In this document: in pieces, positions 9,710-17,892 of the stretch
Position numbering within the stretch: position 1 is the stretch's first letter
How the letters are laid out: each line of letters begins with the position of its first letter
Source of the DNA: Pseudomonas solani
GTDB taxonomy: Bacteria; Pseudomonadota; Gammaproteobacteria; Pseudomonadales; Pseudomonadaceae
DNA length: 64,000 nucleotides
NCBI RefSeq assembly: GCF_026072635.1
Contig: NZ_AP023081.1
Location: 156,501-220,500 of the forward strand
Reading direction: 5' to 3'
Notes under the pieces: generated by a model
What the model was told of the DNA's origin: nothing
What the model saw: the letters and a program-made list of their open reading frames with translations, nothing else
The model's database searches: none
Position numbers and translations under genes: made by a program

Positions 9710-9835
9710 GCAGGCTTCCCGAGGGCGGCGGGGTCGGTCCCGCCTGTGCCCTCAGGGTAGAAGCTCACCGGAGTCGACGGAACCCCGGTTGCCCCAGCCT
9801 GTACGAAAAGGTCGCGCCTCTGGAATTCGGCCGAC

Positions 9836-10576
9836 TCAGGCTTCCGGCGTGGCCGGTTGCTCCATCTGCACCCAGAGCGCCGGGGCGCCGGCGGACTTCT
9901 CGATCACGCCCATGCGCACCTTGTGGGCTGCGATCTCCTCCTCGGTTGCGAGGAGCACGCGGCCCGGTGCACGGCCGCTGATGCGACGGATGGGGCTGGC
10001 CACTGGGCGGCCACCGCCATCGTCGGCACCCTCGCCCGCCAGGGACAGGTTGGTCTGGCCACCGGTCATCGCCAGGTAGACGTCGGCGAGGATCTCGGCG
10101 TCGAGCAGTGCGCCGTGGAGGTCGCGGCCGGAGTTGTCGACGTCGTAGCGCTTGCACAGGGCGTCCAGGCTGTTGCGCTGGCCCGGGTGGCGCTCGCGAG
10201 CCATCATCAGGGTGTCGAGCACGCCGCAGTGTTCGGCGATGTCGGAGCGATCGCTCTGGCCCAGCAGGGCGAACTCGTTGTTGATGAAGCCGATGTCGAA
10301 CGCCGCGTTGTGGATGATCAGCTCGGCGCCCTTGATGAATTCGAAGAATTCGTCGGCGATGTCCTTGAAGCGCGGCTTGCCCACCAGGAATTCGTTGGTG
10401 ATGCCGTGGACCGCGATGGCGCCCTCGTCCACTTCACGATCGGGCTGCAGGTAATAGTGGAAGTGACGCCCCGTGAGGCGGCGGCCATCCAGCTCGACGC
10501 AGCCGATCTCGATGATGCGGTGAGCATCGGTCACCGGCATGCCGGTGGTTTCGGTATCCAGTACTACATAACGCAT
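9836..10576 (-). CDS. dnaQ: DNA polymerase III epsilon subunit (3'-5' proofreading exonuclease)
   Basis: A 246-residue DnaQ. Exo I is LDTETTGMP (residues 6-14), Exo II lies around HNAAFDIGFI, and Exo III is HGALLDAEILADVYL. These supply the DEDDh metal and general-base residues. The C-terminal tail after about residue 185 would bind the alpha subunit. It lies downstream of rnhA on the same strand, with a spacer of about 59 bases that contains a short GCCGC/GCGGC hairpin. Confidence 0.95.
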   Translation of the reverse strand: MRYVVLDTETTGMPVTDAHRIIEIGCVELDGRRLTGRHFHYYLQPDREVDEGAIAVHGITNEFLVGKPRFKDIADEFFEFIKGAELIIHNAAFDIGFINNEFALLGQSDRSDIAEHCGVLDTLMMARERHPGQRNSLDALCKRYDVDNSGRDLHGALLDAEILADVYLAMTGGQTNLSLAGEGADDGGGRPVASPIRRISGRAPGRVLLATEEEIAAHKVRMGVIEKSAGAPALWVQMEQPATPEA

Positions 10577-10635
10577 GTTCGGGCCCGTGAATGAGTGGCT
10601 CTATATATAGAAGGAAGAACGCCGCAGGCGGCATT

Positions 10636-11079
10636 CTAGCGGGCGTTCAGCTCACTGACACCCCGGTTGGCCAACTGGTCGGCGCGCTCGTTGCCCGGGT
10701 GGCCGGTGTGGCCGCGGACCCACTGCCATTCCACTTCGTGGCGGTTCACCTGCTCGTCGAGCATCTGCCACAGGTCGGCGTTCTTCACCGGCTGCTTGGC
10801 GGCGGTCTTCCAGCCGCGCTTCTTCCAGTTGGGCATCCATTCGCGGATGCCGCGCATCACGTACTCGGAGTCGGTCACCAGGCGCACCTTGCACGACCGC
10901 TTGAGCTCGGCCAGGCCACTGATGGCGGCCATCAGCTCCATGCGGTTGTTGGTGGTATCGCGCTCGCCACCCCAGAGCTCGCGCTCGACGCCCTTGTAGA
11001 CGAGCAATACGCCCCAGCCACCGGGACCGGGGTTACCCTTGCAGGCGCCGTCGGTGTACATCTCGACTTGATCGGTCAC
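10636..11079 (-). CDS. rnhA: Ribonuclease HI
   Basis: A 147-residue RNase H that degrades RNA in RNA-DNA hybrids. The catalytic acidic residues are visible in YTDGACKGNPGPGG, in NNRMELMAAI and in VTDSEYV. The His/Asp pair lies in VRGHTGHPGNERADQLA. The start is GTG (VTDQVEMYTDG) with GAGG five bases upstream. Its first base is immediately next to the methyltransferase stop, so the methyltransferase, rnhA and dnaQ look like one transcription unit, as in P. aeruginosa. Confidence 0.95.
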   Translation of the reverse strand: MTDQVEMYTDGACKGNPGPGGWGVLLVYKGVERELWGGERDTTNNRMELMAAISGLAELKRSCKVRLVTDSEYVMRGIREWMPNWKKRGWKTAAKQPVKNADLWQMLDEQVNRHEVEWQWVRGHTGHPGNERADQLANRGVSELNAR

Positions 11080-11844
11080 TTAAGCCTCGTGTTTCGAATC
11101 GCGCCGGCTGACCTTGGCCACCGGCATCGGCACCAGCTTGCCCATGGGCTCGCGTCGGGCCGGACGCAGCGGGCGCAGGCCGACCACCAGCTTGCGCGCC
11201 ACCAATAGATAGAAGCCGGCACCGAACCATTGCCCGGCACCGCCCCACCGCTCCAGCCGTGCCAGGCGCGTTTGCCAGGCTGCCGAAGCGAGCGGCGGAC
11301 GATAGCACCCGAAGCGGCGTTTCTCCAGCGCGAAGCCCAGCAGGTTGAGCCAGTCGGCAACCCGCGTCGGCGAGATGCAGCGGGCCTTGCCCAGGGCATC
11401 ACCGGCAAAGTAATGACGCAGGCCCCAGGGGCTCCAGGGGTTGACCCCGACGATCAGCAGGTGCCCGCCGGGCCGCACGCTGCGCGCGGCTTCACGCAAC
11501 AGGCCATGGGGCGACAGGCAGAAATCCAGCCCGTGCTGCAGCACCACCACATCGGCGGCGTGCTCGCTGAGCGGCCAGGCATTTTCCTCGCAGACGATCT
11601 CGACGCCGGACAGCGGCGCACCCAGGTGCACGCTGCGCTGGATCTGCTTCGCGCCCGGTGGCAGCTCGGCGCGCGGGCCGTAGTGCACCAGGTAGCCACC
11701 GAAGTAGCGCGCCAGTTCGTCCTCCAGCAGGCGCTGTTCCTCGAACAGCATCAGGCCACCGAGCGGCCCTTCGAACCAGGCGCGGGCATCATCGATCAGC
11801 TCGATCCAGGCAGGATCGGCCTGGGCGAAGGCTTGCTCGGTCAT
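11080..11844 (-). CDS. Class I SAM-dependent methyltransferase
   Basis: A 254-residue protein. The central part fits a Rossmann-fold methyltransferase: the segment ending VVVLQHGLDF corresponds to motif III, followed by RPGGHLLIVGVNPWSPWGLRHY. The glycine-rich motif I is weak. Homologues sit next to rnhA in many gammaproteobacteria with no known substrate. The start ATG at 11844 (MTEQAFAQ) has AGGAG six bases upstream, so longer in-frame extensions are rejected. It is divergent from gloB, 60 bases away. Confidence 0.82.
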   Translation of the reverse strand: MTEQAFAQADPAWIELIDDARAWFEGPLGGLMLFEEQRLLEDELARYFGGYLVHYGPRAELPPGAKQIQRSVHLGAPLSGVEIVCEENAWPLSEHAADVVVLQHGLDFCLSPHGLLREAARSVRPGGHLLIVGVNPWSPWGLRHYFAGDALGKARCISPTRVADWLNLLGFALEKRRFGCYRPPLASAAWQTRLARLERWGGAGQWFGAGFYLLVARKLVVGLRPLRPARREPMGKLVPMPVAKVSRRDSKHEA

Positions 11845-11904
11845 GGAAATCTCCTGCATGGGAGCCCTAAGATGCTCCTTTGCGTACTGATTGGCGACCG
11901 GATC

Positions 11905-12684
11905 ATGATACAGATCGACCCCTTGCGTGCCTTCTCCGACAACTACATCTGGCTGTTGCAGGATGCGACCGAACGCCGCTGCGCCGTGGTCGACCCGGGC
12001 GATGCGACGCCGGTGCTGGCCTGGCTCGACGCCCACCCCGGCTGGACCCTGTCGGACATCCTCATCACCCACCACCACGCCGACCACGTCGGCGGCGTCG
12101 AGCGCATCAAGGCCGCCACCGGCGCCCGGGTGCTCGGCCCGGCCAACGAGCGCATCCCCGGCCGCGACCTGGCCCTGGATGAAGGCGACGAAGTGCAGGT
12201 GCTGGGCCTGTCGTTCCGCGTCATCCATGTGCCCGGCCACACCCTGGGCCACATCGCCTTCTTCCACGCCGACGCCAGCCGCCCCCTGCTGTTCAGCGGC
12301 GACACGCTGTTCGCCGCCGGCTGCGGGCGCATGTTCGAAGGCAACCCGGTGGACATGCAGGCCGCCCTCGCCCGACTCGCCGCGCTGCCCGTGGAAACCC
12401 TGGTCTACTGCGCCCACGAATACACCCTGAGCAACCTGCGCTTCGCCCGCGCCGTGGAGCCCGACAACACCGACATCGCCCAGCGCTTCGAGGCCGTCAC
12501 CCGGCTGCGCGAGCAGGACGGCATCAGCCTGCCTTCGACCATCGGCCTGGAACGCCTGACCAACCCCTTCCTACGGGTGAATGAAACATTCGTAAAAGAA
12601 ATAGCCGACAAGCGGGCCGGCAGCCATAACCCCGCACCCGCACAGGTTTTTGCCGTCCTCCGGGCATGGAAAGACGGTTTCTGA
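11905..12684 (+). CDS. gloB: Hydroxyacylglutathione hydrolase (glyoxalase II)
   Basis: A 259-residue metallo-beta-lactamase-fold enzyme that cleaves S-lactoylglutathione to lactate and glutathione, completing methylglyoxal detoxification. The metal motif THHHADHVGG is near residue 55. Further ligands lie in PGHTLGH, FSGDTLF and YCAHEYT. The C-terminal glutathione-binding tail (NPFLRVNE, then ending RAWKDGF) is intact. The length equals that of E. coli and P. aeruginosa GloB. The ATG at 11905 gives MIQIDPLRAFSDNY, the conserved start. Confidence 0.96.
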   Translation: MIQIDPLRAFSDNYIWLLQDATERRCAVVDPGDATPVLAWLDAHPGWTLSDILITHHHADHVGGVERIKAATGARVLGPANERIPGRDLALDEGDEVQVLGLSFRVIHVPGHTLGHIAFFHADASRPLLFSGDTLFAAGCGRMFEGNPVDMQAALARLAALPVETLVYCAHEYTLSNLRFARAVEPDNTDIAQRFEAVTRLREQDGISLPSTIGLERLTNPFLRVNETFVKEIADKRAGSHNPAPAQVFAVLRAWKDGF

Positions 12685-12784
12685 AACCCCTGCCAGGTCA
12701 CAGTTGGGCTGGTGAAAACTTGACCACTCCCGGGTCGGTTCCTAGAATCGCCCGACCTTTTTGCCCGGAAAAGCACCCTGACCA

Positions 12785-14383
12785 ATGCCGTCCAAGTCGT
12801 ACCAAACCCTTGATCTAGACGCATTGGTTCGAGCCTCCCGGGTGCTCGTGCTGATGTGTGCCGCTGCGCTGGCAGGCTGCCAGAGCGCCGTTCACAAGCC
12901 CGAGGACGCGGGCCAGGACACCGACCTTGCCGTCGGCATGCAACAACAGACCCAATGGCTGGAAGAAGTACCGGCCGAAGCGCGCGAACCCCAAGACATC
13001 TGGGAGCGCATGCGCAAGGGCTTCGCCCTGCAGGACGAGATCGGCGTCAATCCGCGCATCGAGCAGCAGCGCCTGTGGTTCGTCAGCAACCCCTCCTTCG
13101 TCGAGAACGCCAGCCAGCGCGGCAGCCTCTATATCCACTACATCGTCGAGCGTCTCGAAGAGCGCAAGATGCCGCTGGAACTGGCCCTGCTGCCGGTGAT
13201 CGAGAGCGCCTACAACCCCTTCGCCTATTCCCGCGCCGATGCCGTGGGCCTGTGGCAGTTCATCCCGTCCACCGGCCGCCACTTCAACCTGCGCCAGACC
13301 AGCTGGTACGACGGCCGCCGTGACATCACCGCCTCCACCAACGCGGCCATGGATTACCTCGGCCGCCTGCACGAGATGTTCAACGGCGACTGGCTGCTGG
13401 CCCTGGCCGCCTACAACGCCGGTGAAGGCACGGTGAGCCGCGCCATCGAGCGCAACCAGAAGCTGGGCCTGCCCACCGACTACTGGAACCTGCCGCTGCC
13501 CCAGGAAACCCGCGACTACGTGCCCAAGCTGCTGGCCCTGTCCCAGGTGGTGGGCGCGCCCGAAGCCTACGGTGTGAACCTCAGCCCCATCGCCAACGAG
13601 CCCTACTTCGAAGTGGTCGAGTTGAAGCAGCGCATGGACCTCTCCCGCGTGGCCGCCATGGCCCAGGTGGACGAGGACGAGCTGTACCAGCTCAACCCCG
13701 CCTTCAAGAAACGCATCACCGTGGACGGCCCGCAGCAACTGCTGGTGCCCACCGAGAAGGCCGAGCTGTTGGCCGCCAACCTGTCGCTGATGAAGCCCCA
13801 GGACCTGGTGGAATGGCAGGAGTACAAGGTGCGCAACGGCGACAGCCTGCACGGCATCGCCAACCGTTACCACGTGACGGTGAACACCCTGAAGGAGATC
13901 AACGGGCTTTCCGGCAACCACCTGCGCGTGGGCCAGGCCCTGAGCATCCCCGTGGAGCCGGGCGTGAAGCCGAGCCAGCCGCTGTTCCAGAACCTGGCCC
14001 GTGCCGAGGAGCGCCCGAGCGCAACGGCCCGTACCTACAAGGTTAAGAGCGGCGACAACCTCTGGCAGATCGCCAAGCAGACCAAGGTCGACGTGAGTGA
14101 TATCAAGCGCTGGAACCGCCTCTCCGGCAATTCGCTGAAGGTCGGCCAGAGCCTGGCCCTGCAGGCCCCCGGCCAGCCGAGCGCGAAAAGCACTGCGCGC
14201 ATGGTCGCTGCGGTCGACAAGCCCGGCCGCGATGCGGTGACCTACTACAAGGTCAAGGAAGGCGACTCGCTCTATGTGATCGCCAAGCGCTTCAAGGTCG
14301 AGATGAAGCACCTGCAGCGCTGGAACCCACGCAGCGGCCACGCCCTCAAGCCGGGCCAGACCCTCACGCTCTACCTGCCCTGA
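12785..14383 (+). CDS. mltD: Membrane-bound lytic murein transglycosylase D with three LysM domains
   Basis: A 532-residue lipoprotein. A hydrophobic leader ends in the lipobox LAGC (about residue 33). The family 1 lytic transglycosylase domain has its catalytic glutamate in VIESAYNPFA and the AVGLWQF and ALAAYNAGEGTV motifs. Three LysM repeats follow, at about residues 345-390, 415-460 and 485-530, each starting YKV and containing GD. MltD cleaves peptidoglycan glycans to 1,6-anhydro products. The 3' end overlaps the convergent HDOD gene by 13 bases. E. coli MltD has fewer LysM domains. Confidence 0.95.
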   Translation: MPSKSYQTLDLDALVRASRVLVLMCAAALAGCQSAVHKPEDAGQDTDLAVGMQQQTQWLEEVPAEAREPQDIWERMRKGFALQDEIGVNPRIEQQRLWFVSNPSFVENASQRGSLYIHYIVERLEERKMPLELALLPVIESAYNPFAYSRADAVGLWQFIPSTGRHFNLRQTSWYDGRRDITASTNAAMDYLGRLHEMFNGDWLLALAAYNAGEGTVSRAIERNQKLGLPTDYWNLPLPQETRDYVPKLLALSQVVGAPEAYGVNLSPIANEPYFEVVELKQRMDLSRVAAMAQVDEDELYQLNPAFKKRITVDGPQQLLVPTEKAELLAANLSLMKPQDLVEWQEYKVRNGDSLHGIANRYHVTVNTLKEINGLSGNHLRVGQALSIPVEPGVKPSQPLFQNLARAEERPSATARTYKVKSGDNLWQIAKQTKVDVSDIKRWNRLSGNSLKVGQSLALQAPGQPSAKSTARMVAAVDKPGRDAVTYYKVKEGDSLYVIAKRFKVEMKHLQRWNPRSGHALKPGQTLTLYLP

Positions 14384-15822
14384 CCCTTGCTCAGCGCCTC
14401 CAGGCAGCGCCCGGCCAGCTGGGCGAAGCGCTGGAAGGCGACGAACTGCTCATGTTTCAAGGCCCTGCCCGATAGCCGGCAGTCGGCGTAGATCACCCCG
14501 ATCTCCCGGCTGCCCGCGCGCAACGGCGCGACGAAGAACATGCCCTGGCCGAACCAGCGGCGCATGGGCTGGCTGACCAGTTCGTTGAGGCTGTAGCTCG
14601 CCGGAATCCCCATCCACAACGCCTCGCGGCTACGCAGCACGTAGCTGAACAGGTGCGGCTGCTCGGGCAACTCCGCCGGCAGCTCGAACTCGGTGAGCCA
14701 GTGCGCACTGCCCTCGCCCACCGCCCGCTTGGCGCGGAAGCGGGTCTGGCGGTCGGCGAGCACGGCGATCATCACCCGCTCCAGCCCCACGCCCTGGTGC
14801 AAGCCCTTGCACAGGGTGTCGAGAATCAGCCCGACATCGGCCCTGCTCGACACCATCATCCCCAGGTCCTGCAAGGCTTGCTGCATCAACAGCAGGTCGG
14901 GCTGCAGCAGCCGCGCCTTGCGCTGGGCCTGCTGCTGCAACAGCAGTTCGGGGTCGGTGTTGGGGATCAGCGCACAGAGCTTGCTGGCGCCGAAGGTCGC
15001 GGCCACCTTCACCGCCTCGTCGGCGCTGGCCAGAACCTGCTGCATGGCCTCCTCGGGGGTGACGCCGATGAAGGTCGCCAACTGTTCCACCAGCTTGCCC
15101 ATCTGCGCCGAGTCCCAGCCCTCCAGGGCCGCCTCGCTGATGCGCACACCGAGGTTCACGGCCTTCACCGACGGGTCGTTCTGCGCGCCGCCGCCCTGGG
15201 CCAGGGCGACGATCTCGCCGAGGTTCCAGCTCTTCACCAGGCCACCGCTGAGCTGGCGGAAGCTGGTGCCCAGCACCTGGCGCACCGCCTCGTCCTCGTC
15301 GGCACCCGGCTGTGCCAGGGCACTGGCCAGCTCGTCGGCCTGCTCGCCGCCGCAGCCCCAGAAGGCCAGCTCGCCCAGGTGGTAGAGCAAGGCGGCGATG
15401 AACACTTCCTCCTGGTCCCGGGTGAGCACGTAGCCGGCGATGTTGCGTGCCTGCACGGCGGCATGGAAGGAGCGCGCGAGCAGCTCCTGCAGTTGCTCGC
15501 GCGGTGCGCGGGTGAGCAGGCCATCGATCAGCGACAGCGAGAGACCGATCAGCCGCACGTTGTCGAAGCCGATCAGCACGATGGCCCGCGAAATGGTGCG
15601 GATGGTCTCCTGGGAGGGGTTGTAATAGACGCTATTGCCGACCCGCAGCACCTTGGAGGTGAGCGCGGCGTCGCGCAAGAGCACGTCGGCCAACTGCTGG
15701 ACCGACGCCTTGTCGTGTTGCGCCAGCTTGTGCAGGTCCTGCACCACCGCGGCGAGAGCGGGCAAATCCGCCTGATTGAGCCTGTCGATCCATGACTGCA
15801 AACCATGGCTACGTGAACCCAA
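14371..15822 (-). CDS. HDOD domain protein with C-terminal GAF-like domain
   Basis: A 483-residue cytoplasmic protein. The N-terminal HDOD domain (about 15-220) has the typical start LPALAAVVQDLHKLAQ, DAALTSKVLRVGNS and the ISRAIVLIGFDNVRLIGLS segment. A GAF-like sensor domain occupies about 320-475. HDOD proteins act in signalling and lack HD phosphodiesterase residues; the partner here is unknown. The only sensible start is TTG at 15822 with AGGGG upstream. I recall no such gene between mltD and the peptide transporter in P. aeruginosa PAO1, so this may be a lineage-specific insertion. Confidence 0.8.
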   Translation of the reverse strand: MGSRSHGLQSWIDRLNQADLPALAAVVQDLHKLAQHDKASVQQLADVLLRDAALTSKVLRVGNSVYYNPSQETIRTISRAIVLIGFDNVRLIGLSLSLIDGLLTRAPREQLQELLARSFHAAVQARNIAGYVLTRDQEEVFIAALLYHLGELAFWGCGGEQADELASALAQPGADEDEAVRQVLGTSFRQLSGGLVKSWNLGEIVALAQGGGAQNDPSVKAVNLGVRISEAALEGWDSAQMGKLVEQLATFIGVTPEEAMQQVLASADEAVKVAATFGASKLCALIPNTDPELLLQQQAQRKARLLQPDLLLMQQALQDLGMMVSSRADVGLILDTLCKGLHQGVGLERVMIAVLADRQTRFRAKRAVGEGSAHWLTEFELPAELPEQPHLFSYVLRSREALWMGIPASYSLNELVSQPMRRWFGQGMFFVAPLRAGSREIGVIYADCRLSGRALKHEQFVAFQRFAQLAGRCLEALSKGQGR

Positions 15823-16062
15823 GATAGGAACCCCTGCACGTTTTCCCGAAGTGTAGTCAAAATGCTGGCCATCCGGCCTGGGGCCAGCCCTTTTTCCAGT
15901 GGATACAAGCTGTTACTGTACCTGTCGAAACGCCCGTCCGACGGCTCCCGCCGAGGGCCCAGAGAAGATGAAGCCGGCGGCTGGCCCGTCCGAGGTTCCC
16001 ATGCCCTGCCAGGCTCACGACCCCACCCCAGACCACCCTGCCATGGACCGGACACACGCCTG

Positions 16063-17892
16063 ATGCGTCGCCTCCTCCTCCTGCTGATCAGCCTGGCCGC
16101 CAGTGGCCCGGTGGCCGCGACCATCAGCGAGAGCCATGGCTATGCCCAGTTCGGCGCACTCAAGTACCCCGAGACCTTCAGCCACTTCGACTGGGTCAAC
16201 CCCGACGCCCCCAAGGGCGGCACCCTGCGGGTGATGGCCTTCGGCACCTTCGACACCCTCAACCCTTACACCTTCAAGGGCAGCAGCCCGGTCTCCACGC
16301 CCAACTTCCTACAATACGGCGTGACCGAGCTGAACGAGCCGCTGATGGCCGGCACCGGGGCCTACGACCCCTCGGGCGACGAGCCGGCGTCCAGCTACGG
16401 GCTGATCGCCAGGAGCGTGGAGTACAACGAGGACCGCAGCTGGGTGGTGTTCAACCTGCGCCCGGAAGCACGCTTTCACGACGGTCAGCCGATCACCGCC
16501 TACGACGTCGCCTTCTCCTACCGCACCCTGGTGAGCAGCGGCCACCCGCAGTACCGCACCAGCCTGCAGGAAGTGCAGCGGGTCGACATCCTCAACCGCC
16601 ACCGCATCCGTTTCGTGCTCAAGCGCGCGGGCAACCCGCTGCTGATCCTGCGTCTGGGCGAGATGCCGGTACTGCCGCAACACTATTGGAAGAACCGCGA
16701 CTTCAAGGCCACCAGCTTCGATGTGCCCCTGGGCAGCGGCCCCTATCGCATCACCCAGGTACGCCCCGGGCGCGGGCTGGTGTTCGAGCGGGTCAAGGAC
16801 TGGTGGGGCGAGAAGCTGCCGGTGAACCGCGGCAAGTACAACTTCGACCGCGTCGAGGTGGAGTTCTACCGCGACAGCAACGTCGCCTTCGAAGCCTTCA
16901 AGGCCGGCGAATTCGATTTCTACATCGAGCACCAGGCGAAGAACTGGGCCAACGGCTACCGCTTCCCGGCCATCGCCCGGGGCGACGTGATCCGCGCGGA
17001 GATCCCCCACCAGATTCCCACCCAGACCCAGGCGCTGTTCATGAACACCCGCCGCGCGACCTTCCAGGATCGCCGCGTGCGCGAGGCCATGGGCCTGATG
17101 TTCGACTTCGAGTGGACCAACCGCGCGCTGTTCAACAACGCCTATGCGCGGGCCCGCAGCTACTACCCCAACAGCGAGTTCGAGGCCACCGGCAAACCCG
17201 AAGGCCAGGAGTGGCTGCTGCTTTCGCCCTACCGCGAGCAGCTGCCGGCGAAGCAGTTCACCGAGCCCTTCAAGGTGCCGGAAACCGATGGCCGTGGCAT
17301 TCCCAGGGAAACCCTGCGCCGTGCATTGGGTCTATTGGCCGACGCCGGCTGGAAGCTCTCCGGCCAGCGTCTGCTCAACAGCCGTGGCGAACCGCTGCGT
17401 TTCGAAATCCTGCTGGTCAATCCGAACCTTGAACGCATCCTCCAGCCCTACAGCGAAAACCTCGCCAGCATCGGCATCGACGTCACCCTGCGGACCGTCG
17501 ACCGCGCCCAGTACAAGCAACGCCTGGACCATTTCGACTACGACATGATCCTGATGACCCTGGCCCAGACCCTCAGCCCCGGACTGGAGCAGTCGCTCTA
17601 CTTCCACTCCAGCCAGGCCTCGGTGAAGGGCAGCAAGAACTACGCGGGCATCGCCAACCCGGTGGTGGACGCCATGGTCGAGAAGCTCCTCGGCGCCCAG
17701 ACCCGCGACGAGCAGGTGGCCGCCGGCCGCGCCCTGGACCGCACGCTGCTCTGGCAGCACTACAGCATTCCCAACTGGTACATCAACTACCACCGCCTGG
17801 CGTACCGCAACAGGTTCGCCTTCGTCACCACGCCGCCCTATACCCTGGGCCTGCGCGCCTGGTGGCTGAAGCCCACGGAGAAATCCCGATGA
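16063..17892 (+). CDS. nppA1: Peptide ABC transporter substrate-binding protein (first copy)
   Basis: A 609-residue periplasmic SBP of the YejA/family 5 type, with a short signal peptide (MRRLLLLLISLAASGPVAA). The family start HFDWVNPDAPKGGTLR is near residue 43. In P. aeruginosa the matching five-gene system (NppA1A2BCD, or opp, joined to fabI) imports oligopeptides and peptidyl-nucleoside antibiotics such as pacidamycin. The start ATG at 16063 places the signal peptide correctly; the longer frame upstream is not conserved-looking. Its stop overlaps the nppA2 start (ATGA). Confidence 0.88.
   Translation: MRRLLLLLISLAASGPVAATISESHGYAQFGALKYPETFSHFDWVNPDAPKGGTLRVMAFGTFDTLNPYTFKGSSPVSTPNFLQYGVTELNEPLMAGTGAYDPSGDEPASSYGLIARSVEYNEDRSWVVFNLRPEARFHDGQPITAYDVAFSYRTLVSSGHPQYRTSLQEVQRVDILNRHRIRFVLKRAGNPLLILRLGEMPVLPQHYWKNRDFKATSFDVPLGSGPYRITQVRPGRGLVFERVKDWWGEKLPVNRGKYNFDRVEVEFYRDSNVAFEAFKAGEFDFYIEHQAKNWANGYRFPAIARGDVIRAEIPHQIPTQTQALFMNTRRATFQDRRVREAMGLMFDFEWTNRALFNNAYARARSYYPNSEFEATGKPEGQEWLLLSPYREQLPAKQFTEPFKVPETDGRGIPRETLRRALGLLADAGWKLSGQRLLNSRGEPLRFEILLVNPNLERILQPYSENLASIGIDVTLRTVDRAQYKQRLDHFDYDMILMTLAQTLSPGLEQSLYFHSSQASVKGSKNYAGIANPVVDAMVEKLLGAQTRDEQVAAGRALDRTLLWQHYSIPNWYINYHRLAYRNRFAFVTTPPYTLGLRAWWLKPTEKSR

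Noticed and set aside
6047..9760. A 1237-codon open frame opposite ldcAB, and similar long frames opposite fimL, lon, clpX, nppA2, gloB and the oligopeptidase gene
   Set aside because: These are shadow frames caused by GC-rich third codon positions. Their translations are Gly/Ala/Val/Gln/His-rich with no domain, and the opposite strand carries clearly recognisable genes.
9710..9835. Possible ArgR site upstream of ldcA
   Set aside because: Only a partial match (GGTCGC-N8-AA) on the opposite strand is visible. ArgR control of ldcAB is known in P. aeruginosa, but this sequence alone does not support a site.
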